A stretch of 17,249 nucleotides of DNA, taken from NCBI GenBank assembly GCA_028291125.1, contig JAQGIN010000318.1:1-17249 (forward strand), given 5' to 3'. The notes beneath the pieces were generated by a model that saw nothing but the letters and a program-made list of their open reading frames with translations, ran no database searches and was not told the DNA's origin. Positions 1 to 6,727 of the stretch are shown here, one piece after another; position 1 is the stretch's first letter; the number at the start of each line of letters is the position of its first letter. This stretch comes from Caulobacter sp. Lineage in GTDB: Bacteria; Pseudomonadota; Alphaproteobacteria; Caulobacterales; Caulobacteraceae. Position numbers and translations under genes: made by a program.

Positions 1-230
1 CGCGCCTCGCGCCGCATCGTGTCGCTGCCGTCGTGGCGGGGGTTGGCGGGCGGGCGGCGCAGGACATAGCCGCGGCCGGCCCGCTTGAACCGCAGCAGCA
101 CGTTCTGGGAGCCGCCGGTCAGTTGGACGACCTCGACGATGGGGCCCGAGCCGAGTCCCTGGCCGTTCATCCAGGCCGCCAGATCGCTTAGATTGACCAG
201 CTCGAGCCCGTGGGGCCGGTCGATGGTCAT
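1..230 (-). CDS. APH-fold phosphotransferase family protein (ACAD10/11 kinase-like), N-terminal part
   Basis: Partial gene: it starts with ATG at 230 and runs off the left edge, leaving 76 codons. The residues show the start of an aminoglycoside-phosphotransferase-fold kinase of the type found beside ACAD11-like dehydrogenases. A short N-terminal helix (LSDLAAWM) is followed by the glycine-rich nucleotide loop GGSQNVLLRF near residues 43-52, then YVLRRPP near residues 59-65 and a conserved arginine-rich stretch ending MRREA. The start overlaps the stop of the upstream dehydrogenase as ATGA (227-230), which suggests translational coupling. In human ACAD10/ACAD11 the same two domains are fused, and in Pseudomonas putida LvaA is a separate kinase acting on 4-hydroxyacyl-CoA. 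Acting on a 4-hydroxyacyl-CoA here is inference, because the catalytic Asp and Mg-binding motifs lie outside the window. It could be another small-molecule kinase of the same fold. Confidence 0.8.
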   Translation of the reverse strand, partial: MTIDRPHGLELVNLSDLAAWMNGQGLGSGPIVEVVQLTGGSQNVLLRFKRAGRGYVLRRPPANPRHDGSDTMRREA

Positions 231-1525
231 GCCACGGCCGCCTTGAGGCCGGCCTCGCGGCCGGTCAGGCCGTACTTGGCGAGCGCCGCCTCGCGGCGAG
301 CCGGGATGTGATAGTCGGGAAACAGGCCCCGCGAGTGTTTGCGGCCCCGCAGGACTTGCTTGGCCAAGGTCACCTTGTGGATGTCGGTCGGCCCGTCGGC
401 CAGGCCGACCTGGAAGGAGTCCAGCACCATCGCGGCCAGCGGGGTCTCGTTCGACAGCCCTAGGCAACCATGGACGTAGACGGCGCGCGCGGCGATGTCG
501 TGCAGCACCTTGGGCATGGCCGCCTTGACGGCGGAAATGTCGCCGCGCACCTTGTTGTAGTCCTGCTCGCGGTCGATCTTCCAGGCGGTGCGCAGCACCA
601 GCAGCCGGAACTGCTCCAACTCGATCCAGCTGTCGGCGATCTTCTCCTGTACCAGCTGCTTGTCGGCCAGCGGCTCGTTGCGGGTGATGCGCGACAGGGC
701 GCGGTCGCACAGCATGTCGAAGGCTTGGCGCGCCTTGCCGATGGTGCGCATGGCGTGGTGGATGCGGCCGCCGCCCAGCCGGACCTGGGCCACGACGAAG
801 CCGTCGCCCTGACCGCCCAGCATATGGTCCAGCGGCACGCCGACATCGGTGAAGCGCAGATAGGCATGAGCCGGATCGCGGTCGCCATAGCCGACGTTGC
901 GAACGATCTCGAGGCCGGGCGCACCCTTGGGAATGATGAAGACCGACAGGCGGCGATGCGGCGGCCCGTCGGGATCGGTCACGGCCATGACCAGGAAGAA
1001 GCTGGCGTAACGGGCGTTGGTGGCGAACCATTTCTCGCCGTTCAGCACCCACTGATCACCCTTCATCATGGCGCGGGCCGAGAAGGTCGTCGGGTCGGCG
1101 CCGCCTTGCGGTTCCGTCATCGAGAAGCAGGAGACGATGTCGTTGGCGAGCAGGGGCTGCAGATAGCGCGCCTTCTGTTCTGGGGTGCCGTATACGGCGA
1201 GGATCTCCGCATTGCCGGAATCGGGCGCCTGGCAGCCGAAGACGGTCGGAGCGAAGACCGAACGGCCGAGGATTTCGTTCATCAGGGCCAGTTTGACCTG
1301 GCCATAGCCGGGGCCGCCCAGTTCCGGGCCAAGATGGCAGGCCCAGAGGCCGCGATCCTTGACCTGCTGTTGCAGCGGGCGGACGAATTGGCGGTTCAGC
1401 GGATTGTCGAGGTCGAACGGGCTTTGCAGGATCAGGTCGAGCGGCTCGACCTCCTCGCGGACGAAGGTGTCGATCCAGGCCAACTGCGCGGCGAAATCGG
1501 GGTCGGTCTCGAAGTCCCAGGCCAT
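227..1525 (-). CDS. Acyl-CoA dehydrogenase, ACAD10/ACAD11-like
   Basis: A 432-residue cytoplasmic flavoprotein predicted to act on an acyl-CoA thioester. The family motifs are present: the FAD/substrate segment CFSMTEPQGGAD at about 133-144, LNGEKWFATN at about 161-170, and the helix-G signature LGGGRIHHAMRTIG at about 250-263. The C-terminal GLADGPTDIH at about 374-383 places Asp377 where MCAD has its catalytic Glu. GRIHH and ADGP are typical of the ACAD10/11 group, which with its partner kinase converts 4-hydroxyacyl-CoAs toward 3-hydroxyacyl-CoAs. The start ATG is preceded on the minus strand by GGAGACGG, a fair ribosome-binding site. It lies 25 bases after an SDR gene and overlaps the kinase gene by 4 bases, so the three probably form one operon. 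Family assignment is secure, but the substrate is inferred only from the pairing. Confidence 0.93.
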   Translation of the reverse strand: MAWDFETDPDFAAQLAWIDTFVREEVEPLDLILQSPFDLDNPLNRQFVRPLQQQVKDRGLWACHLGPELGGPGYGQVKLALMNEILGRSVFAPTVFGCQAPDSGNAEILAVYGTPEQKARYLQPLLANDIVSCFSMTEPQGGADPTTFSARAMMKGDQWVLNGEKWFATNARYASFFLVMAVTDPDGPPHRRLSVFIIPKGAPGLEIVRNVGYGDRDPAHAYLRFTDVGVPLDHMLGGQGDGFVVAQVRLGGGRIHHAMRTIGKARQAFDMLCDRALSRITRNEPLADKQLVQEKIADSWIELEQFRLLVLRTAWKIDREQDYNKVRGDISAVKAAMPKVLHDIAARAVYVHGCLGLSNETPLAAMVLDSFQVGLADGPTDIHKVTLAKQVLRGRKHSRGLFPDYHIPARREAALAKYGLTGREAGLKAAVA

Positions 1526-1550
1526 GGGCCGTCTCCGTTCGTTGTAATGT

Positions 1551-2282
1551 TCAGGATAGGGTTCGGCCGCCGTCGACGACGATGGTCTCGCCGACGATGT
1601 AGGCCGCGAGCGGAGAGGCCAGGAACAGCGCCACGCCGGCGACTTCCTCGGGGCGGCCCAGCCGATTGAGAGGAATGCCCTTGAGGCGTTCTTGAAGTCG
1701 CGCGGGATCGGAGGTCGTGACCGCGGTCATCTTGGTGGCGATCAGGCCGGGCGCGATACCGTTGACGCGAATGCCTCGTCCGGCCCAGGCGTCGCCCAGG
1801 GTCCGGGTCAGGTGGATGGCGCCGGCCTTCGACGCCGAATAGGCGGGATTGCCGCGCGTCGCGCGCAGGCCCCCGACCGAACTGATCACGATCAGGCTTC
1901 CGCCACGGGCCTCGAGCGCGGGCGCCAGCTTCTGGGCGCAGGCCATCAGGCTGGTCAGATTGACTTCCACCACATGACGAAAGGCGTCCGCCTCGAACTC
2001 CTTGCGGCGGTACTCCACGGCGCCCTGGGACAGGATCACGACATCGACGGCCTCGAACGGCGGGATCCAGCGATCGACCGCGCCCGGCGTGGCGACGTTC
2101 AGGGTCGAGAAGGCGAACGGCTCCAGCGCCGAAGCGCCGTCGCCATAATCGGCTTTGTTCGCGCGGGTTCCCGTCACCGCGACGTCGGCGCCGCGAGCGG
2201 CGAAGGCTTGGGCGCAGGCCAGCCCGATCCCGCTAGATCCGCCGATGATCAGGACGCGTTTTTCGGTGAAGTCGAGATCCAC
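1551..2282 (-). CDS. SDR family NAD(P)-dependent oxidoreductase
   Basis: A 243-residue classical short-chain dehydrogenase/reductase, probably oxidising a hydroxyl or reducing a carbonyl in the same pathway as the downstream dehydrogenase and kinase. The Rossmann glycine motif is GGSSGIG at residues 14-20. The usual NNAG is replaced by SQGA at about 85-88. Asn108, Ser135, Tyr148 and Lys152 (AYSASK) complete the catalytic set, and VNGIAPGLIATKM follows at about 173-185. The start is a GTG; no nearby ATG fits the glycine motif better, and only a weak AGGT ribosome-binding site is visible. It is the first gene of the minus-strand operon and reads away from the TetR gene across a 66-base gap, so it is a likely target of that regulator. 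The substrate cannot be read from the sequence. Confidence 0.92.
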   Translation of the reverse strand: MDLDFTEKRVLIIGGSSGIGLACAQAFAARGADVAVTGTRANKADYGDGASALEPFAFSTLNVATPGAVDRWIPPFEAVDVVILSQGAVEYRRKEFEADAFRHVVEVNLTSLMACAQKLAPALEARGGSLIVISSVGGLRATRGNPAYSASKAGAIHLTRTLGDAWAGRGIRVNGIAPGLIATKMTAVTTSDPARLQERLKGIPLNRLGRPEEVAGVALFLASPLAAYIVGETIVVDGGRTLS

Positions 2283-2302
2283 GGCAACCTAAAACAAATG
2301 AA

Positions 2303-2318
2303 TGAAACAGTTGCTTTA
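2303..2318. promoter_or_regulatory. Candidate TetR operator between divergent genes
   Basis: The bases TGAAACAGTTGCTTTA form an imperfect inverted repeat, matching TnAAnCAnnTGnTTnA on both strands (10 of 16 positions symmetric). It lies in the AT-rich 66-base gap (2283-2348) between the SDR operon and the divergent TetR gene, where an autoregulatory TetR operator is usually found. The role is inferred from position and symmetry, and the symmetry is modest. TTGACG on the minus strand (2340-2345) is a possible -35 element for the SDR operon, but no good -10 goes with it. Confidence 0.4.
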
Positions 2319-2348
2319 TTTTTCACGGTTGGGTTAGACCGTCAATCC

Positions 2349-2972
2349 ATGAAAGCAGATATCGCTCGGGACGCGATCAAGCGGGCCGCCCAGAGCCTGT
2401 TCGCCGCGCGTGGCGTGGACGCTGTCTCGGTGCGCGACATCCTGACCGCGACCGGTCAACGCAACGGCGCCTCGCTGCACTACTATTTCGGATCCAAGGA
2501 CGATCTGGTCGCGCAACTCGTCATCGACGGCGCCCGCCTGATCGACGATCGCCGCAATGCCCGGCTCGATGCGCTCGAGGCTGGCGGCGGCCCTCATTCT
2601 CTGCGGGAGGTGATGGAGGTGCTGATCCTTCCCTCGACCGATCTTGGCCGCGATGGCGGCGAGGGGGACTATCTGCGGTTTATCAGCACCTTCAGTCTGC
2701 AGAACCGCGCGGCCTTCGACGCCATCGTCGGCGACGGCTGGAACCGAGGCTATCAGCGGTGCTTGGACCATATCCGTCGGCTGGCCACGGCGCCGTCGGA
2801 GGTCCTGGAACGTCGGCTGGTGTTCCTCAGCCTGGGGCTGCGCGCGATCATGACGGCGCGGGAGGCGGCGGTCGCCGCCCATCCGGACCACGCGTTCTGG
2901 GGCCCCGCCGCGACGCTGGACGACCTCGTCGAGACGCTGGTGGGCATGGTCACGCCCGCGCGGGGCGCCTAG
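2349..2972 (+). CDS. TetR/AcrR family transcriptional regulator
   Basis: A 207-residue DNA-binding repressor. The N-terminal helix-turn-helix covers about residues 5-52: AIKRAAQSLFAARG, then VSVRDILTATGQRNGAS, then LHYYFGSKDDL, the standard TetR pattern. The remaining part is the helical ligand-binding and dimer domain. The frame is open upstream to 1692, but that stretch lies antisense to the SDR gene. The in-frame ATG at 2298 would add 17 residues encoded by AT-rich DNA unlike the rest of the gene, so I chose the ATG at 2349, which directly begins the TetR domain. No Shine-Dalgarno sequence is visible before it, so it may be translated from a leaderless or very short-leader message. It probably controls the divergent SDR/ACAD/kinase operon and perhaps the receptor downstream. 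The inducer is unknown, though an acyl-CoA or the pathway substrate is a reasonable guess. Confidence 0.92.
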   Translation: MKADIARDAIKRAAQSLFAARGVDAVSVRDILTATGQRNGASLHYYFGSKDDLVAQLVIDGARLIDDRRNARLDALEAGGGPHSLREVMEVLILPSTDLGRDGGEGDYLRFISTFSLQNRAAFDAIVGDGWNRGYQRCLDHIRRLATAPSEVLERRLVFLSLGLRAIMTAREAAVAAHPDHAFWGPAATLDDLVETLVGMVTPARGA

Positions 2973-3030
2973 TCGAGCTTGACTTGGCGCGGCGTTGGCC
3001 TGGATCCACCCTGGTTGGTGTTCGGATTGT

Positions 3031-3050
3031 AGAATGATATTCGCATATCA
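3031..3050. promoter_or_regulatory. Palindromic operator candidate upstream of the TonB receptor
   Basis: Bases 3035-3050 read TGATAT-TCGC-ATATCA, a hairpin-like palindrome with perfect 6-base arms in otherwise GC-rich DNA. The overlapping AGAATGATATTC (3031-3042) has arms GAAT/ATTC. It ends about 10 bases before the predicted -35 element of the receptor gene. This suits an operator or activator site. The regulator is not identified; the adjacent TetR protein is one candidate. Confidence 0.5.
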
Positions 3051-3059
3051 GACTTTTTG

Positions 3060-3088
3060 TTGCGATCGCTGGAGTCTCTGACTAGCAT
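3060..3088 (+). promoter_or_regulatory. Predicted sigma-70-type promoter for the TonB receptor
   Basis: TTGCGA (3060-3065) and TAGCAT (3083-3088) each match the sigma-70 consensus at 4 of 6 bases and are separated by 17 bases. Transcription would begin near 3095, giving a leader of about 80 bases before the ATG at 3177. The leader contains the near-palindrome 3092-3107 (GATGGGCCGGGCCATC, 14 of 16 symmetric), which could fold in RNA. This is prediction by consensus only. Confidence 0.35.
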
Positions 3089-3176
3089 CGAGATGGGCCG
3101 GGCCATCGGGGCCGATCCAATAGGCTCCAACGGATTCCGCCACAGACGCGGGGACGAGGGCAGGGGGAGAGATCGA

Positions 3177-5627
3177 ATGACCATCGCAAGGACGGGCGTA
3201 TCGCGCGGGGCTCTGGCCTGGGCGCTGATGTCGTTGTTGTCGGCGCCCGCGTTGGCGCGGGCCCAGACGCCGCCGGCCGAGGAGGCCGTGGCCGGTCTCG
3301 ACGGCATCGTCGTCACCGCCCGTCGTCGCGACGAGGCGCCGATCTCGGTGCCGGTGTCCGTCACCGTTCTGGGTTCAGCGCAGCTCAAGGCGCTCGCGGT
3401 GGACAGCCTGCAGGATTTGCGCGCGGTGACCCCGGGCATCTCGGTGGGCGAAGTGTCCGGCGGCGTGGGCGGCACGGTGGCGTTGCGCGGCGTCGGCACG
3501 ACGGCGGGGTCAAATCCGACCTTCGAACAGACGGTGGCGATCAATGTCGACGGCGTTCAACTGTCGCGCGGCGGCGCGGTCCGCGTCGGTCAGATCGACA
3601 TGGAAAAGATCGAGGTCCTACGGGGACCGCAGGCGCTGTTCTTCGGCAAGAACAGCCCGGCCGGGGTGATCTCGATCACCACGGCTGACCCGACCTCGAC
3701 CTTCCAGTCCGAAGTGCGCGGCGGCTATGAATTCAACGCCGGGGAACGGCAACTCGAGGCGACGATCTCCGGGCCCGTGACCGACACGCTTGGCGCTCGC
3801 CTGGTCGTCTATGGCGCGGACATGGACGGCTGGCGCGACAACATCGCCGATACGGCCGCCGCCGCGAATGCGATTCGGCCGGGCTCGGTGACCGGCGCGA
3901 CCCACAGGGGGCCGCAGCAAAAGTTCTTCTTCACCCGCGGGACCCTAAAGTGGCGGCCGACCGAAGGCTTCGACGCCCGGCTCAAGCTCAGCTACGCCGA
4001 CAACAAGGGCATCGGCTACAATCAGGCCGGCGGGTTCCAGCGGATCTATTGTCCCAACGGCGCGCCCCAGCTGGCCCCGCAATCGACGGCCCTGAACGGC
4101 GGCGCGGCCAATCCGGCCCTGGCCACGGCCTTGTCGGTCGACAATTGCCGCGCCGACGCGACCTACGCCAACGGCAATATCAACCCGGCCTTCTTGGTCG
4201 GTTCGCCCGAAGGGTTCACCGATCCAGAAGGGGCCGGGAACTATAGCCAGCAACTCTATTCGCTGGAAATGAACTATCGGCCGAACGACTGGCTCACCCT
4301 GACCTCGGTCACCGGCTGGGCCAAGAACGAGGATTTCCGGGCCGACACCTACGCCGTCGCGCCTTCGGATTCGGTGGCGGCCAACGACTTCACCGGCAAT
4401 ACCGGCTATACCCAGTTCACACAGGAGGCGCGCCTGGCCACGGCGCTCTCCGGACCGGTCAATTTCCTGGTCGGGGCCTTCTACGAGGACTCCGGCCTGG
4501 AGACCTATACCCGCAACATCCTGGCGGGCGCGCCGCTGTTCCTGCACACCATCGACGGCAAGACACGATCGGTGTTCGGTCAGGCGATCTGGGACATCAC
4601 CGGCACGCTCGAACTGGCCGGTGGTTTACGCTGGAGCAAGGAATCGAAGGATTTCGCGGTCAGCCGAAACGGCGCGCCGCAGCCTGTGGCGCCCGGCTCC
4701 GCCGACTTCAAGAACACCTCGCCCGAAGTGACCCTGACGTGGCGGCCGACCCATCGCCTGACCCTGTACGGCGCCTACAAGCAAGGTTTCAAGTCGGGAG
4801 GTTTCGCCGCGGCGACCAATACGGGCGCGGCTTTCACCTCGCCGCTAAACGCCCTTTATCTGCCGGAGTCCGCCGAAGGCTTCGAGGGCGGCGTGAAAGC
4901 GCTGCTGTTTGAGGGCGCTCTGCGCATCAATACCGCAGCCTATGACTACGACTACACGAACCTGCAGGTGAATTCTCTCGACAACTCGAGCGGCGTGCCG
5001 GTGATCCGCGTGAACAATGCTGGCGCGGCGACCGTGAAGGGCGTGGAGAGCGACTTCACGCTGAAACTGGCCGGGGCGCCCGGCCTGACGATCCGCGGCG
5101 CGGCCAACTACAATGACGCCAAATATACGAACTTCCTGGCGACCTGTTACATCGGCCAGACCCTCGCCGAGGGTTGCAACCTGCTTCTGAACCCGACGAC
5201 CGGGCGGTATACGGGCCAGCAACTGGCCGGGCGCCGTCTGGTGAATGCGCCAGAGTGGACCGGCTCACTGGGCGCGGCGTACACGGGCAAGACCTTCATC
5301 GACGGGCTTGAGTGGGGCATGAACGTCGATGGGCTCTACAAGTCGCAATACAATCCGCACCCTGAACTGCATCCCGGCGCCCAGCAGGACGGGGTCGCCT
5401 TCCTGAACGCCGGCGTTCGCGTGTTCCGCGACGACCACCGCTGGGAACTCGCGTTGATCGGGCGCAATCTGACCGAGAAATATCGTGTCGACGTAGCCTC
5501 CAACGTCCCTCAGACCGGCATCGCGACCCGCACCGGATCGGCCCTGACCGGCGGCCTCGCCGACTTGAGCGGCAACGTCAATCGGGGTCGCGAGATCATG
5601 CTGCAGCTGACGTTCCGCCCGTTCTGA
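3177..5627 (+). CDS. TonB-dependent outer-membrane receptor
   Basis: An 816-residue outer-membrane beta-barrel transporter that would import a substrate using energy from TonB-ExbB-ExbD. The ATG at 3177 has the ribosome-binding site GGGGGAG at 3163-3169; the open frame continues upstream to 3057 without one. A signal peptide spans about residues 1-29, with cleavage after ALARA. A TonB box (DGIVVTAR, about 42-49) follows, then the plug domain at about 55-170 with VALRGVG, EVLRGPQALFFGKNSPAGVI and similar plug motifs. The rest is barrel, with strands such as LTLYGAYKQGFKSGGF and a terminal LQLTFRPF ending in Phe, as required for barrel assembly. There is no N-terminal STN signalling domain, so sigma/anti-sigma control through this protein is unlikely. 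The sequence resembles the large sphingomonad/caulobacter receptor group often found in catabolic islands. The cargo cannot be named; the surrounding CoA genes suggest a poorly soluble carbon source. Confidence 0.95.
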   Translation: MTIARTGVSRGALAWALMSLLSAPALARAQTPPAEEAVAGLDGIVVTARRRDEAPISVPVSVTVLGSAQLKALAVDSLQDLRAVTPGISVGEVSGGVGGTVALRGVGTTAGSNPTFEQTVAINVDGVQLSRGGAVRVGQIDMEKIEVLRGPQALFFGKNSPAGVISITTADPTSTFQSEVRGGYEFNAGERQLEATISGPVTDTLGARLVVYGADMDGWRDNIADTAAAANAIRPGSVTGATHRGPQQKFFFTRGTLKWRPTEGFDARLKLSYADNKGIGYNQAGGFQRIYCPNGAPQLAPQSTALNGGAANPALATALSVDNCRADATYANGNINPAFLVGSPEGFTDPEGAGNYSQQLYSLEMNYRPNDWLTLTSVTGWAKNEDFRADTYAVAPSDSVAANDFTGNTGYTQFTQEARLATALSGPVNFLVGAFYEDSGLETYTRNILAGAPLFLHTIDGKTRSVFGQAIWDITGTLELAGGLRWSKESKDFAVSRNGAPQPVAPGSADFKNTSPEVTLTWRPTHRLTLYGAYKQGFKSGGFAAATNTGAAFTSPLNALYLPESAEGFEGGVKALLFEGALRINTAAYDYDYTNLQVNSLDNSSGVPVIRVNNAGAATVKGVESDFTLKLAGAPGLTIRGAANYNDAKYTNFLATCYIGQTLAEGCNLLLNPTTGRYTGQQLAGRRLVNAPEWTGSLGAAYTGKTFIDGLEWGMNVDGLYKSQYNPHPELHPGAQQDGVAFLNAGVRVFRDDHRWELALIGRNLTEKYRVDVASNVPQTGIATRTGSALTGGLADLSGNVNRGREIMLQLTFRPF

Positions 5628-5641
5628 CTGTACGGACCGAT

Positions 5642-5655
5642 CGCGCGTTCGCGCG
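5642..5655. repeat. Short perfect inverted repeat CGCGCG-TT-CGCGCG
   Basis: A 6-base perfect inverted repeat begins 14 bases after the receptor stop codon and precedes a larger hairpin. In RNA it would form a GC stem around GTTC. No T-run follows directly, so it is a weak terminator candidate alone. Confidence 0.45.
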
Positions 5656-5666
5656 GCTTGAGTGAG

Positions 5667-5702
5667 ATCGCCGCGTCCAGCCGAAGGCCGGACCGCGGCG
5701 AT
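5667..5702 (+). terminator. Strong hairpin between receptor and hydrolase genes (terminator or mRNA-stability element)
   Basis: ATCGCCGCG pairs with CGCGGCGAT (9 bp). The stem continues after a one-base bulge with TCC/GGA and GCC/GGC closing a GAA loop. The following bases, GTTTGAA, give only a weak T-rich tail. The hairpin lies 39 bases after the receptor stop and 41 bases before the hydrolase ATG. It could end or partly attenuate transcription, or protect the receptor mRNA 3' end and set different expression levels for the two genes. Confidence 0.5.
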
Positions 5703-5743
5703 GTTTGAACCGGCCGAGAACCCGGCCAACAGAGGATGAGCCG

Positions 5744-6727
5744 ATGCGTCTGGTCACATTCGAGTCCGGGGGCCTTCGCCGGGCCGGAGCGTTCATCGAG
5801 GGGGACGCCCGGGTTGTCGATCTGGCCGCCGCGCACCAGCAGCGGCATGGGGGCCATGCGCCAGAGTTGGCCGATATTCTGGCGCTGATCGAAGGGGGTG
5901 ACGACGCGCTCGACAAGGCGATGGAGGCGGTCAAGTCCGCGCCCGAGACGGCGATCCTGAACCGTGCCGACATCCTGCTGAAAGCCCCGATTCAGCCGCC
6001 GCCGCAGATGCGCGATTGCAGCTGCTTCGAGCTGCACCTGCGCCAATGCTACGCCGCCGGGCGCGCGATGCGGGCCAGGGCCAAGGGCGTCGAGGTCAGG
6101 GACGACACCGGACCGTCCGAGGCCGAGCAGCGCATCTTGGATCTCTTCGCCAAGCAGCCGATCTATTACAAGGCCAACCGGTTCTCGGTCATTGGCTCGG
6201 AGGAGACGGTGATCTGGCCGTCCTATTCGCGCACCATGGATTTCGAGCTGGAATACGGCTGCTACATCAAGAAGGCGGCCAAGGACGTGCCGGTCGAGAA
6301 GGCTCGCGACTACATCTTCGGCTACACGATCTACAACGACTTCAGCGCCCGCGACGCCCAGGCGGTCGAGATGATCGGGCAGCTGGGGCCGGCCAAGGGC
6401 AAGGATTTCGATACCGGCAACGCGATGGGACCGTGCATCGTCACCGCCGATGAAATGCCCGATCCCTATGCGCTGACGATGATCGCGCGGGTCAATGGCG
6501 AGGAGTGGGGCAGGGGCTCATCCAGCACCATGCACTGGAAGTTCGAAGACCTGATCGCCTACATCTCGCGATCGGAGACGCTCTATCCGGGCGAGTTCCT
6601 CGGGTCGGGCACGATCGGCAATGGCTGCGGCCTGGAGGCCCAGCGGTTCCTGAAGCCGGGCGACGAGATCGAGCTGGACGTCGAGGGGATCGGCGTGCTG
6701 CGCAACCGGATCATCAGACCCGCCTAG
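5744..6727 (+). CDS. Fumarylacetoacetate hydrolase (FAH) family protein
   Basis: A 327-residue metal-dependent enzyme of the FAH fold. Members hydrolyse C-C bonds of acylpyruvates or 1,3-diketones, or act as decarboxylases, isomerases or hydratases. The N-terminal domain covers about residues 1-75. The catalytic domain shows the putative metal ligands Glu168 and Glu170 (DFELE) and Asp199 (YNDFSARD), the lysine-containing loop AKGKDFDTGNAMGP at about 217-230, and GSGTIGNGCG at about 288-296. His98 in FELHLRQCY may be the acid/base residue. I chose ATG 5744 because AGAGGA (5731-5736) precedes it; an upstream TTG at 5705 would add 13 residues and falls beside the hairpin. The gene lies 116 bases after the receptor on the same strand, so the two may share regulation. 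The stop codon overlaps that of the converging SDR gene. The reaction is not determined; a diketone or acylpyruvate intermediate is plausible. Confidence 0.9.
   Translation: MRLVTFESGGLRRAGAFIEGDARVVDLAAAHQQRHGGHAPELADILALIEGGDDALDKAMEAVKSAPETAILNRADILLKAPIQPPPQMRDCSCFELHLRQCYAAGRAMRARAKGVEVRDDTGPSEAEQRILDLFAKQPIYYKANRFSVIGSEETVIWPSYSRTMDFELEYGCYIKKAAKDVPVEKARDYIFGYTIYNDFSARDAQAVEMIGQLGPAKGKDFDTGNAMGPCIVTADEMPDPYALTMIARVNGEEWGRGSSSTMHWKFEDLIAYISRSETLYPGEFLGSGTIGNGCGLEAQRFLKPGDEIELDVEGIGVLRNRIIRPA

Noticed and set aside
470..1669. Long plus-strand open frame of 399 codons
   Set aside because: It lies antisense to a dehydrogenase with complete family motifs; its translation has no recognisable domain and is typical of GC-rich shadow frames.
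1692..2348. N-terminal extension of the TetR frame
   Set aside because: The stretch is antisense to the SDR gene and then crosses the AT-rich promoter; the TetR domain begins at the ATG at 2349.
3062..3069. Perfect palindrome GCGATCGC
   Set aside because: An 8-base GC-rich palindrome is expected by chance in this DNA and lies inside the predicted promoter without other support.
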